A stretch of DNA of 64,000 nucleotides from Chloroflexota bacterium (GCA_016213105.1 JACRBN010000005.1:248001-312000); one strand, 5' to 3'. Shown: positions 42,135-50,642, counted from the stretch's first letter. Notes: generated by a model from the letters alone, not told the origin. Numbers and translations are program-made.

Positions 42135-43143
42135 CACCATCCAGGAGGAGTTTGGGCGCAAGGGACGCCCGATCACGGACGTCGATGCGCAGGAGATCAC
42201 GCGCATCGAGGAGCTTTCATACGACCTGCGCATCTTCGAGGTGATGAGCCGCGAAGTGTTCAGCCTCTCGTCCAAGCAAACCATGCGCGATGTGATCGAC
42301 CTGCTGCGCATTCGGCGCATCTCGGGAGCGCCCGTCGTGGACGACGGCGAGTTGGTGGGGGTCATCAGCACGGAAGATTTGATGCGCGCCCTGACCCAGA
42401 ACGACCTGGAGTCCCCCATTCGCAAATACATGGCGGTCAACGTCATTACCGTGAAATCCTATGAGCCGGTGGTGAAGGCTCTCGAAACCTTCACCCGCAC
42501 CAACATCGGCCGCCTGCCCGTGACCAACGAAAACGATGAACTGGTGGGCATGATCACCAAAGGCGACATCACGCGCGGCGTGCTGGTGGCCATCCGCAAG
42601 GATTACAAGGAGGAGGAGATCCGCCGTTACCGCGTGCGGCACCTGTTCGAGGACATCACCTCCGACCGCACCAGCCTGACCCTGCGCTACAAGATCAAGC
42701 CGCGCGACTTCGTCAACGGCGGCCAGGCTTCCAGCCACATCAAACGCGCCATGCTGCGCCTCGGCGCCACGGCCCAACTGGCCAGGCAGTGCGGCATCGC
42801 TGTCTACGAAGCCGAGATGAATCTCATCATCCATACCACCAACGGCGGCATCCTGCGCGTGCAGATCGAACCGCACCGCATCCTGATGCAAACCACCGAC
42901 GACGGTCCCGGCATTCCAGACGTGAACAAGGCCCTGCAGCCTGGCTGGTCGACCGCGCCGCAGGAGGCCCGCAGCATGGGCTTTGGGGCGGGCATGGGAC
43001 TGGTCAACATCAAGAGCTGCGTGGATAAGATGGAAATCTTTTCGGGGGCGGGGAAGGGGACGCGCCTGATGATGGAAATCCATCTGCGTCCCAATGAGAA
43101 ATTCATGGCGTCCACCGAGGGGACCCAGAAGCCTGGCATCTGA
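42118..43143 (+). CDS. CBS-pair plus HATPase (anti-sigma-type kinase) protein
   Basis: A 341-residue regulator. Two CBS domains (about residues 35-155) form a nucleotide-binding pair: VMSREVFSLSSKQTMRDVID, GELVGVISTEDLMRAL, NDELVGMITKGDITRGVL. A GHKL/HATPase domain of the RsbW/SpoIIAB type follows, with TTDDGPGIPDV and GFGAGMGLVNIKSCVDKM. Such proteins occur in [FeFe]-hydrogenase operons of other anaerobes. The start is either this ATG or one at 42127; both overlap the DRTGG gene. It may phosphorylate a partner in response to adenylate levels. Confidence 0.85.
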   Translation: MAPMSNTIQEEFGRKGRPITDVDAQEITRIEELSYDLRIFEVMSREVFSLSSKQTMRDVIDLLRIRRISGAPVVDDGELVGVISTEDLMRALTQNDLESPIRKYMAVNVITVKSYEPVVKALETFTRTNIGRLPVTNENDELVGMITKGDITRGVLVAIRKDYKEEEIRRYRVRHLFEDITSDRTSLTLRYKIKPRDFVNGGQASSHIKRAMLRLGATAQLARQCGIAVYEAEMNLIIHTTNGGILRVQIEPHRILMQTTDDGPGIPDVNKALQPGWSTAPQEARSMGFGAGMGLVNIKSCVDKMEIFSGAGKGTRLMMEIHLRPNEKFMASTEGTQKPGI

Positions 43144-43156
43144 CCAAGGAGTTTTT

Positions 43157-43495
43157 ATGACCCTGCAAGAGATCATCGCCAAACTCAACCTGACGGTTCT
43201 CACCACTCCGCGGGATTTTTCCACCGTCACGCCCCAGGGCGGATACGCCTCGGACCTGCTGAGCTGCGTCATGGCGGGCGCCCAGCCCGACAACGTGTGG
43301 GTCACGCTGCAGGCGCACATGAACGTGGTGGCCGTTGCAGCGTTGCGCGAAGTCGCGGCGGTCATCATCACCGAGAACGCCCAGCCCGAGCCGGACGTCA
43401 TCGCCAAGGCCAACGATCAGAACGTGACCCTGCTCTCCACCTCCGCGCCGAGCTATGAAGTGGTCGGCAGGTTGTGGGAGATGGGGATTCGGTGA
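43157..43495 (+). CDS. DRTGG-domain protein 2 (hydrogenase-associated)
   Basis: A 112-residue second DRTGG-like protein, divergent from the first: MTLQEIIAKLNLTVL, GGYASDLLSCVMAGAQPDNV, WVTLQAHMNVVAVAALREVA, then AVIITENAQPEP and NVTLLSTSAPSYEVVGRLWE. It starts after AAGGAGTTTTT, 13 bases past the CBS-HATPase stop. A long palindromic repeat separates it from the PHP gene. The function is presumed regulatory. Confidence 0.8.
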   Translation: MTLQEIIAKLNLTVLTTPRDFSTVTPQGGYASDLLSCVMAGAQPDNVWVTLQAHMNVVAVAALREVAAVIITENAQPEPDVIAKANDQNVTLLSTSAPSYEVVGRLWEMGIR

Positions 43496-43499
43496 TTTT

Positions 43500-43589
43500 C
43501 GTCATTGCGAGGGCGGTGTTTTCCCGCCCGAAGCAATCTCATGTAAATGGGGAGGTTGCTTCGTCGGGCTGCGCCCTCCTCGCAACGAC
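43500..43589. repeat. CGTCATTGCGAGG-type palindromic element
   Basis: The left arm CGTCATTGCGAGG and right arm CCTCGCAACGAC are inverted, with an internal inverted pair GAAGCAATCTC / GGAGGTTGCTTC. This element type is widespread in bacterial intergenic regions. It separates DRTGG protein 2 from the PHP gene inside the hydrogenase locus. Confidence 0.75.
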
Positions 43590-43597
43590 AAAAGACC

Positions 43598-44338
43598 ATG
43601 TTTACTTACCGCGCTGAACTGCACGTACATACCGTCCTCTCGCCCTGCGCGGGTGTGGAGATGATTCCGCCTGTGATCGTGGATGCGGCGCTGGCAAAGG
43701 GCATCAACCTGATCGCCATCACCGATCACAATTCGACAGCCAATGTCGGCTCGGTAATGGAAGCAGCCAAAGGGACAGGACTCTCCGTTTTGGCGGGCAT
43801 GGAGTTGCAGACGCAGGAGGAAGTCCACCTGCTGTGCCTGTTCGATGGCCTGGAGCAGGCCGGGGCGTGGCAGCGCAGCGTCGATGCCCGCATGGCGGAT
43901 CTGCTCAATGACGAGGAGCACATCGGGCCGCAGTATATCGTCGATGCAACGGGGGAATTCATCCGCAGTGAACCCAGGATGTTGATCGCCAATGTGGATC
44001 TGTCGCTCGAAGACGCGGTTGCAGAAGTCAACGCGCTGGGCGGACTGGTCATCCCCGCGCACGTGGAACGCCGCGCCTACGGACTGCTGGCCACGCTGGG
44101 ATTTGCCTCCCCGATCTTCGAGGCGCTGGAAATTTCACGTCACACTACGCCTGCATCGGCGCGCAAGCAATATCCCCAGATCGCGAGTTTCCCTTTGATC
44201 CAAAGCGGGGACGTGCATTTTCCCGAGGAATTTTTGGGGGCGATGGAGTTCGAGATTGAAGCAGCAACTGTTGCGGAAATCCGCAAGGCCATACGGGGGA
44301 CAGATGGGCGCAGGATGAGAATCCTGTCCTTGAAATAA
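43598..44338 (+). CDS. PHP-domain phosphoesterase
   Basis: A 246-residue PHP (polymerase and histidinol phosphatase) domain protein. Metal ligands are in AELHVHTVLSPCAGVEMI, ITDHNSTAN and the late LVIPAHVERRAYGL and SGDVHFPEEF. It belongs to the short family seen beside DRTGG and hydrogenase genes. The ATG at 43598 is the first clear start after the palindromic element; an earlier frame would translate the repeat. The substrate is unknown, possibly a phosphorylated signal linked to the locus regulators. Confidence 0.85.
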   Translation: MFTYRAELHVHTVLSPCAGVEMIPPVIVDAALAKGINLIAITDHNSTANVGSVMEAAKGTGLSVLAGMELQTQEEVHLLCLFDGLEQAGAWQRSVDARMADLLNDEEHIGPQYIVDATGEFIRSEPRMLIANVDLSLEDAVAEVNALGGLVIPAHVERRAYGLLATLGFASPIFEALEISRHTTPASARKQYPQIASFPLIQSGDVHFPEEFLGAMEFEIEAATVAEIRKAIRGTDGRRMRILSLK

Positions 44339-44377
44339 CTCCCACTACGACATAGAACGGCTTCCTGCTGCGATCAA

Positions 44378-44441
44378 GTGCTCCCGCTGGATTTGCAAAT
44401 CCAGCGGCTTGCCTGGCGGATTCCAAATCCGCCAGGAGCAC
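44378..44441. repeat. Three-way-junction palindromic element
   Basis: A perfect 24-bp palindrome at 44384-44407 (half-site CCGCTGGATTTG) and a second hairpin CCTGGCGGATT / AATCCGCCAGG (44412-44436), both enclosed by GTGCTCC / GGAGCAC. The structure is related to 27240-27325. It lies in the gap before the NuoE promoter. Confidence 0.7.
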
Positions 44442-44509
44442 GGGGAGAAAATCGGACGGAAGCTCAAACCACCAAGACAAACCTCACATATTGACATGAC
44501 ATTCGGTTA

Positions 44510-44579
44510 TTGACGCCAGGGTGGGGTGGGGGTAAACTTGTTTGTGAAAATAGGTACAATATTGTGAAAATAATCACCT
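44510..44579 (+). promoter_or_regulatory. Promoter with two tandem Rex-like boxes before nuoE
   Basis: TTGACG (44510-44515), 17 bases, TAAACT (44533-44538). Two 18-base Rex-like sites follow: TTGTGAAAATAGGTACAA (44542-44559; one mismatch in the right half) and TTGTGAAAATAATCACCT (44562-44579; weaker). The first would cover the transcription start. Confidence 0.6.
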
Positions 44580-44594
44580 AGTGGAGCATAATCC

Positions 44595-45089
44595 ATGCCC
44601 GAAATTACCCAAACCGAAGAAATTTGCGAAAACAAACGCGCCCTTTTGGACGAGATTATTGCCACCCATCGTCATCGCCCTGGCGCGCTGATGGTCATCC
44701 TGAATGAAACCCAAAAGCAGGTCGGATATGTGTCCGAGCCGATGCAGCGCTACGTGGCGAAGAAGATGCGCGTGCCCGTCGGCGCGGTGCACGGCGTGGT
44801 GACGTTCTACTCGTTCTTCACCACCCAGCCGCGCGGCAAGCACACGGTCAAATTCTGCATGGGCACCGCCTGCTATGTGGGCGGCGTCCCGCAGTTGATG
44901 GACAAGGCCAAGCAGTTGACGGGCACCGACATCGGCAAGACCACCGCCGACGGCCAGTTGACCATGGAAGTCTGCCGCTGCGTGGGTGCGTGCTCGCAGG
45001 CGCCTGTCGTCACCGTGGATGATGAAGTCGTGGGCCGCATCAAGCCCAACAAATTCCCGCAGTTGATCAAGAAGCTGTTGGAAGGCTAA
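44595..45089 (+). CDS. NuoE/HoxE-like [2Fe-2S] subunit
   Basis: A 164-residue thioredoxin-fold [2Fe-2S] subunit of an NADH-linked hydrogenase/dehydrogenase. All four cluster cysteines are present: CMGTAC (about residues 94-99) and CRCVGAC (second pair, C-x3-C, about 135-139). The N-terminal helices (LLDEIIATHRHRPGALMVIL, VGYVSEPMQRYVAKKM) are typical. It carries electrons between the NuoF-like flavin subunit and the rest of the complex. It has its own promoter with Rex-like boxes. Confidence 0.9.
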   Translation: MPEITQTEEICENKRALLDEIIATHRHRPGALMVILNETQKQVGYVSEPMQRYVAKKMRVPVGAVHGVVTFYSFFTTQPRGKHTVKFCMGTACYVGGVPQLMDKAKQLTGTDIGKTTADGQLTMEVCRCVGACSQAPVVTVDDEVVGRIKPNKFPQLIKKLLEG

Positions 45090-45100
45090 GAAAAATCCGA

Positions 45101-45228
45101 TGGTCGAGTAGCCCCGAATGCTCTTTGAGGGGCGTATCGAGACCATCAATTTGGTTGAAAACAAAAATAACTGGAAGCCTCGGTGGTCTCGATACGCTCT
45201 TCGCTAATGCTCAGAGCTACTCGACCAC
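45101..45228. repeat. TGGTCGAGTAGC / GCTACTCGACCA inverted-repeat element
   Basis: TGGTCGAGTAGC ... GTATCGAGACCA and its inverse TGGTCTCGATACGC ... GCTACTCGACCA form a 128-base near-palindrome with an AT-rich middle. Such elements occur in many copies in GC-rich genomes. It lies between nuoE and the HATPase gene. Confidence 0.75.
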
Positions 45229-45243
45229 CAGCGGATCACTGAA

Positions 45244-45804
45244 ATGAAAGAAATCGCCCTTCACTTGATCGACCTGGCCGAAAACAGCATCGGCGCCGAT
45301 GCGAATACGGTGCACATCTCCGTTCACGAAGACTTCCGCACGGATGCGTTGAATGTCAGCGTGGAGGATGATGGCCGCGGCATGAGTGAAGAGACGGTAA
45401 CACGGCTTTCCGATCCATTCTTTACGAGCCGCACCACGCGCAATATCGGCCTGGGCATCCCGCTCTTCAAGGAAGCCGCCGAGACCTGCAAAGGCAGCCT
45501 GACTATTCACTCGAAGCCAGGCGCGGGCACCTGCGTGGAAGCCACCTTTCAGCACTCGCACATCGACCGCATGCCGCTTGGCGACCTGTCTGGCACCTTC
45601 TTCACGCTGGTCGTCGGCCATCCTGACACCCACTGGATCTTCACCTACTCTTACACCCCGCCCTTCCGTGGAGAGCCGCGCATCTTTGAGTTCGATGACC
45701 TGGCTTTCAAGGAAGTACTGGACGGGTTCCCCATGACACATCCCGACGTGCTGGCCTTTCTGCGCTCCACCCTGCAGGATGGCATTGCCATCGCCCGCAA
45801 GTAA
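45244..45804 (+). CDS. HATPase-domain regulator (hydrogenase-associated)
   Basis: A 186-residue protein with a histidine-kinase-type ATPase fold but no phosphoacceptor domain. The N box LIDLAENSIGADANTV, G1 VEDDGRGMSEE, and SRTTRNIGLGIPLFKEAAE followed by GSLTIHSKPGAGTCVEATFQ are all present. The C-terminal 70 residues (TFFTLVVGHPDTHWIFTY) are a conserved extra domain of this operon-specific family. Its partner may be another regulator of the locus. The role is inferred from position only. Confidence 0.82.
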   Translation: MKEIALHLIDLAENSIGADANTVHISVHEDFRTDALNVSVEDDGRGMSEETVTRLSDPFFTSRTTRNIGLGIPLFKEAAETCKGSLTIHSKPGAGTCVEATFQHSHIDRMPLGDLSGTFFTLVVGHPDTHWIFTYSYTPPFRGEPRIFEFDDLAFKEVLDGFPMTHPDVLAFLRSTLQDGIAIARK

Positions 45805-45833
45805 ATCAACCTCTGCCAAAAATAGGAGTACCC

Positions 45834-46202
45834 ATGCCTGCCATCAAATCCCTTGAAGACTTAAAGAAGATCCGCGAAGCGGCCCTGCAGAAACGCGACA
45901 TCAAGACCACCAACGCGCGCGTTCAGATCGTCATCGGCATGGGCACGCCAGGCATTGCTGCGGGCGCGCGCGATACGCTCAAGGAATTCCTGAGCATCAT
46001 CGAGGAACAGGGACTGACCGATGTCACTGTCCGCCAGACTGGCAACTTTGGCCTCGACTCGATGGAACCTGTGGTGCAGGTCATCATCGAGGATAACGCT
46101 CCCGTGACCTACGGCAAGGTGACGCCCTACGCTGCCCGCCAGATCATGGAACAGCACATCCTCAACGGCGCTGTTTTGCAGGCCCACGTCATCCCTTCCT
46201 AG
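45834..46202 (+). CDS. Thioredoxin-like protein lacking the [2Fe-2S] cysteines
   Basis: A 122-residue protein of the thioredoxin-like ferredoxin family that sits before nuoF in hydrogenase operons. The family shape is clear (VQIVIGMGTPGIAAGARDTL, VRQTGNFGLDSMEPVVQVII, VTPYAARQIMEQHILNG). Relatives have GMGTC-GIAAG and TGC-xG-x-C; here those positions are Pro, Asn and Asp, and the protein has no cysteine at all. It therefore cannot bind the usual cluster. It starts after TAGGAGTACCC and is 12 bases before the nuoF-like gene. Confidence 0.8.
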   Translation: MPAIKSLEDLKKIREAALQKRDIKTTNARVQIVIGMGTPGIAAGARDTLKEFLSIIEEQGLTDVTVRQTGNFGLDSMEPVVQVIIEDNAPVTYGKVTPYAARQIMEQHILNGAVLQAHVIPS

Positions 46203-46214
46203 CCCAGAGGTCTC

Positions 46215-48005
46215 ATGAAATTTTTCCGTTCGCACGTTTTAGTATCTGTTGACCCGCAGTGCCTGGAAATGGGTGCGCACGAAATCGTGGATGCGCTCAA
46301 CGATGAACTGGTCTCCTGGGGCCTGATCGACGAAATCCAGGTGCTGGAAACCTCCCGCCTGGGCGACCCAACCCGCTTCGGCCCTGACCTGGTGGTGTAT
46401 CCCGAAAATGTGCACTACGCCAACTTAAGCGTGGATGACATTCCCTACCTGGTTGAGGAGCAATTCCTCAAGGGACGCGTGGTCGAGAAGTTCGTCGCCA
46501 AGGAAACCATTGTCACCGATGATGAACTCGGCGCGCCCAAGGCCAAGGAAGTCCGCATCGTGCTGCGCAACTGCGGCAAGATCGACCCGCACAACATCGA
46601 AGAATACATCGCGGAGGATGGCTACCAGGCCCTGGCCAACGCGTTGACATCGATGACGCCCGAACAGGTCATTGACGAGGTCATGCGTTCAGGCTTACGC
46701 GGACGCGGCGGCGCGGGCTTCCCTGCCGCCCGCAAATGGCAGTTGTGCCGACAAGTCCCTGATAACCCGAAATACCTGACCTGCAACGCCGACGAAGGCG
46801 ACCCAGGCGCGTTCATGAACCGCCGTGTACTCGAAAGCGATCCGCACTCGGTGGTCGAGGGCATGATCCTGGCGGCCTACGCCATCGGCGCCAGCATGGG
46901 CTACGTCTACTGCCGCGCGGAATATCCCATCGCGGTAGCCAACCTCAACGTCGCCATCGAACAGGCGCGCGAGTTCGGCTTCCTCGGCAATAACATCTTC
47001 GGCACCGATTTCTCCTTCGACCTGGAAGTCCGCATGGGCGCAGGCGCATTCGTCTGCGGCGAAGAGACGGCGCTGATCGCCTCCATCGAAGGCCGACGCG
47101 GGGAGCCGCGTCCACGCCCGCCCTTCCCCGCCGTCAAAGGCGTGTGGGGCAAACCGACCAACAACAACAACGTCGAGACCTACGCCGTCGTCCCGCAAAT
47201 TTTATTGCACGGCGCGGACTGGTACTCGGCGATGGGCACCGAAAAAAGTAAAGGCACCAAGACCTTCGCCATCGCAGGTGACGTGGTCAACACGGGCCTG
47301 ATCGAAGTGCCGTTTGGCCTCAGCCTGCGCGACGTCATCTTTGACGTGGGAGGGGGGATCAAGGACGGCAAGAAATTCAAAGCCATCCAGACGGGCGGCC
47401 CGATGGGCGGCTGTCTGGTCGAAGAACACCTCGACCTGCCGCTCGATTACGAAGCCCTGACCGCGGCTGGCTCGATGATGGGTTCGGGCGGCCTGATCAT
47501 CATGGACGACGAGACCTGCATGGTCGACATCGCCCGCTTCTTCATGGAATTCACCCAGGAAGAATCCTGCGGCAAATGCACACCCTGCCGCGTCGGCACC
47601 CGCCGCATCCTCGACATCCTCGAAAAAATTTGCAACGGCAAGGGCACGCTGGCCGACATCGACCGCCTCGAAATGCTGTGCGAAGAAGTTGCAAAAAATT
47701 CATTATGCGGACTTGGACAGGGCGCGCCCAACCCCGTGGTCAGCACGCTCAAACATTTCCGTGAAGAATATATCGCGCATGTGGTGGAGAAACGCTGTCC
47801 CGCCAAGGTCTGCCGCGCGCTCATCCGCTATGAGATCACCGCGTCCACCTGCACGGGCTGCACCGTGTGCGCCCGCAACTGCCCCGTGGAAGCCATCAGC
47901 GGCGAACGCCGACAAGTCCACACCATCGACGCGAAGACCTGCATCCGCTGCGGCATTTGTGCCCAGGTCTGTAATTTCAACGCCATTTCAGTGGAGAGTG
48001 GATAG
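46215..48005 (+). CDS. NuoF/HoxF-like NADH- and FMN-binding subunit
   Basis: A 596-residue diaphorase subunit. The N-terminal 90 residues are a thioredoxin-like domain that has lost three of four cluster Cys (VSVDPQCLEMGAH, ETSRLGDPTRFGP). The NuoF core is intact: FMN/NADH site GLRGRGGAGFPAARKW, ADEGDPGAFMNR, FVCGEETALIASIEGRRGEP, and the N3 [4Fe-4S] cysteines ESCGKCTPCRVG with a distal Cys in SLCGLGQ. Two C-terminal ferredoxin motifs follow (CTGCTVCARNCPVEAI, CIRCGICAQVCNFNAI). It oxidises NADH or reduces NAD+ for the hydrogenase. Confidence 0.93.
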   Translation: MKFFRSHVLVSVDPQCLEMGAHEIVDALNDELVSWGLIDEIQVLETSRLGDPTRFGPDLVVYPENVHYANLSVDDIPYLVEEQFLKGRVVEKFVAKETIVTDDELGAPKAKEVRIVLRNCGKIDPHNIEEYIAEDGYQALANALTSMTPEQVIDEVMRSGLRGRGGAGFPAARKWQLCRQVPDNPKYLTCNADEGDPGAFMNRRVLESDPHSVVEGMILAAYAIGASMGYVYCRAEYPIAVANLNVAIEQAREFGFLGNNIFGTDFSFDLEVRMGAGAFVCGEETALIASIEGRRGEPRPRPPFPAVKGVWGKPTNNNNVETYAVVPQILLHGADWYSAMGTEKSKGTKTFAIAGDVVNTGLIEVPFGLSLRDVIFDVGGGIKDGKKFKAIQTGGPMGGCLVEEHLDLPLDYEALTAAGSMMGSGGLIIMDDETCMVDIARFFMEFTQEESCGKCTPCRVGTRRILDILEKICNGKGTLADIDRLEMLCEEVAKNSLCGLGQGAPNPVVSTLKHFREEYIAHVVEKRCPAKVCRALIRYEITASTCTGCTVCARNCPVEAISGERRQVHTIDAKTCIRCGICAQVCNFNAISVESG

Positions 48006-48089
48006 TCGATAGTGGACAGAGGGCCAACTCTCTGATCACCTCCTGCTTCCCACTGTTCACCACCCACTACCCACTGTTTTTGAGGCAAC

Positions 48090-50066
48090 ATGATCAACTT
48101 AACCATCAACGGTAAACCCATCGAAGTCGCCGAAGGCACCACGGTCTTGAACGCCGCGCGCCAGAACGACATCAAAATCCCGACCCTGTGCGACCATCCC
48201 AACCTGACGCCCTACGGCGGCTGCCGTCTGTGCGTGGTGGAAGTCAAAGGGATGCGCGTGCCGATTGCGGCCTGCACCCTGCCCGCCGCGGACAACATGG
48301 TCATCGAAACCGAGACACCCGCGCTCAAGAAATCGCGCAACGTCATCCTGTCCCTGCTGTTCAGCGAACGCAACCACTTCTGCCCGTTCTGCCAGGTCAG
48401 CGGCGGCGATTGCGAACTGCAAAACGCGGCCTACGATGAACACATGACCTACTGGCCCATGCAGCCGCAGTGGACAAACTTCCCCGTCGACACCAGCCAC
48501 CCGTACTTCATCCTCGACAACAACCGCTGCATCCTGTGCCGCCGCTGCATCCGCGCCTGCGCCGAGATGTCGGGCAACTTCACGCTCAACGTGGAGGAAC
48601 GCGGCGCGGCCACCATCGTCGTCGCCGACACCAACGTGCCGCTCGGGCAAAGCTCCTGCATCTCGTGTGGCTCCTGCGTGCAGGTCTGCCCCACGGGCGC
48701 GCTGATCGACCGCCAGAGTGCCTACCTTGGCCAGGAAAAGAATCTGACCGTCACGCGCTCCATCTGCCGCGGCTGCTCGCTCGGCTGCGGGATCGAAATC
48801 CACACCCGCGACAATCGCATTGTAAAAATTACAGGCGACTATGACGCTCCCAACGCTGGGACGCTGTGCAAGTCGGGACGTTTCCTGCCCGTCGAACAGG
48901 ATCGCACCCGCCTCACCTCGCCCCTCAAGCGGGTCGCAGATAAACTGGTTCCCACCACCTGGGAGGATGCCCTGCAACTCCTGGCTCAGAACCTGACTCC
49001 GTTAAAGGGCAAGGTCGCCGCCCTGGCCTCCACCCGTTTACCCGTTGAAGCGCTGCACGCCTTCAAGTCCCTGTTCGCGGATGGACTCGGCAGCGACATG
49101 GTTACCTCCATCGAGGAAGGCCGCCCGACCGCCCTGCAAGCGGACTACGCCGCGAAGAACGGCCAAGCCATCGAAGGCAAGCTCGACACCCTGCGCAGCG
49201 CCGACTGCGTCCTGCTGGTCGGTGTGGATTTGTCCACCACGCACGAAGTGGCGGGCTTCTACGTCAAACGCAACCAGCCGAAGGGCACGCGCCTGATCGT
49301 CATCGACCCGAATGCCAATGGCATGGATGACCTGGCGAACATCAACCTCAAGCCTAAAGCGGGCACCGACGAAGCTGTCTTCAATGCGCTCGAAGCCGCC
49401 ATCATTAAAGAAGGCCTGGCCCGCACGGATGCCAAATCCAGCACAACCACGCTCGAAGCCGCGCTCAAAGTCTGCGGTCTTGAAGCGGAAGATGTCACCG
49501 ATGCGGCCCGCATGTTGGCCGAGGCTGTCGCACCCATGATCGTCTACGGCAAGGGCATCACCACTTCATCCGATGCCTCTGTCATGGACGCGATGGTGCG
49601 GGTGGCAAAACTGACAGGCGCGAACGACTCCGAGCGCAGAGGCCTGCTCTCGGTCAAGGGCGAAGCCAACAGCCTGGCCGCCGCGCTGCTCGGGTTGGAC
49701 AATCCGCTTGAGGTGAAAGGTCACAAAGCCGCATACGTCGCCCTGGGCGATGACTACGCCCCGAAGCGCCTCCTCAAAAACCTGGAGGCCATCCCGTACC
49801 TGATCGTGCAGGCCAGCTATGAATCCGCGCTGACCGAACGCGCCGACCTGGTCCTGCCCGTGGACATCTGGGCCGAGGAAGCAGGTCACGCGCTGAACAC
49901 CGAAGGCCGCCTGCAATTCGCCGAAGCTGCGCTGACCGCGCCCGAAGGCGTGCGCCAAAACCTGATGGTGCTGATCGATGTCGCGCATGAATTGGGCATC
50001 ACCCTGAACGATAACTGGCGCGATGCGCTCACTCAGCGCACCAGCGTTGTCGAATTGGAACTGTAG
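48090..50066 (+). CDS. NuoG-like iron-sulfur subunit (extended HoxU type)
   Basis: A 658-residue Fe-S protein. Residues 1-220 correspond to HoxU/NuoG-N: a [2Fe-2S] ferredoxin (CDHPNLTPYGGCRLCVVEV, then a Cys), the His/Cys cluster HFCPFCQVSGGDCELQ, and two [4Fe-4S] motifs (CILCRRCIRACAE, CISCGSCVQVCPTGAL). Unlike the short HoxU, it continues with CRGCSLGCGI...GTLCKSGRF and a molybdopterin-oxidoreductase-like domain of about 400 residues. It relays electrons between the flavin and [NiFe] modules. A palindrome at 50067-50084 follows the stop. Confidence 0.88.
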   Translation: MINLTINGKPIEVAEGTTVLNAARQNDIKIPTLCDHPNLTPYGGCRLCVVEVKGMRVPIAACTLPAADNMVIETETPALKKSRNVILSLLFSERNHFCPFCQVSGGDCELQNAAYDEHMTYWPMQPQWTNFPVDTSHPYFILDNNRCILCRRCIRACAEMSGNFTLNVEERGAATIVVADTNVPLGQSSCISCGSCVQVCPTGALIDRQSAYLGQEKNLTVTRSICRGCSLGCGIEIHTRDNRIVKITGDYDAPNAGTLCKSGRFLPVEQDRTRLTSPLKRVADKLVPTTWEDALQLLAQNLTPLKGKVAALASTRLPVEALHAFKSLFADGLGSDMVTSIEEGRPTALQADYAAKNGQAIEGKLDTLRSADCVLLVGVDLSTTHEVAGFYVKRNQPKGTRLIVIDPNANGMDDLANINLKPKAGTDEAVFNALEAAIIKEGLARTDAKSSTTTLEAALKVCGLEAEDVTDAARMLAEAVAPMIVYGKGITTSSDASVMDAMVRVAKLTGANDSERRGLLSVKGEANSLAAALLGLDNPLEVKGHKAAYVALGDDYAPKRLLKNLEAIPYLIVQASYESALTERADLVLPVDIWAEEAGHALNTEGRLQFAEAALTAPEGVRQNLMVLIDVAHELGITLNDNWRDALTQRTSVVELEL

Positions 50067-50084
50067 TGCCGACTTAAGTCGGCA
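50067..50084. repeat. Perfect 18-bp palindrome after the NuoG-like gene
   Basis: TGCCGACTTAAGTCGGCA begins directly after the stop codon, 16 bases before the hoxY start. It has the same style as other short palindromes in this window. Confidence 0.55.
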
Positions 50085-50099
50085 ATCCGAGGAGTAACA

Positions 50100-50642
50100 A
50101 TGACCAAACCGAAAATTTCCTCCGACTGGATGGCAGGCTGCTCGGGCTGTCACATGTCTTTACTGGATATCGACGAACGCCTGCTGGAAATCGCCGAACT
50201 GGCCGACATCCGCGCCACGCCGATCACCGATTTGAAGGAACCTGACGAAAGCGGCGTGGACGTGGGCATCCTCGAAGGCGGCATCAACAACTCATCGAAC
50301 GAGGAAGTGGCCCATCGCATGCGCTCGCGCTGCAAGATTTTGGTCGCCTTTGGCGATTGCGCCGTGTTCGGCGGCGTGCCTGCCCTGCGCAATATGTGCG
50401 GCACTCAGGAAGCGCTGCAACGCGCCTACGTGGACGCCGAAAGCAACGACGCCAGCGGCATGATCCCCAATGACCCCGAACTGGCCGTGATGAGCAACGT
50501 GCGCGCCTTGCACGAAGTCGTCAAGGTTGACCTGCATGTGCCTGGCTGCCCGCCCGACCCCGACGTGATCTACTACGTATTGAAGGAACTCGCCGAAGGC
50601 CGCATGCCTGAGATGAAGGATGAGAATCTGCACTGGAACTAA
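50100..50642 (+). CDS. hoxY: [NiFe] hydrogenase small subunit
   Basis: The 180-residue small subunit of a cytoplasmic (group 3-type) [NiFe] hydrogenase, carrying the proximal [4Fe-4S] cluster. Conserved Cys motifs are WMAGCSGCHMSLLDI at the N-terminus, FGDCAVFGGVPALRN in the middle, and VPGCPPDPDVIYYVL near the end. It has no Tat signal and no extra clusters, as expected for the HoxY type. It starts after CCGAGGAG, 33 bases past the NuoG-like stop. Confidence 0.92.
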   Translation: MTKPKISSDWMAGCSGCHMSLLDIDERLLEIAELADIRATPITDLKEPDESGVDVGILEGGINNSSNEEVAHRMRSRCKILVAFGDCAVFGGVPALRNMCGTQEALQRAYVDAESNDASGMIPNDPELAVMSNVRALHEVVKVDLHVPGCPPDPDVIYYVLKELAEGRMPEMKDENLHWN

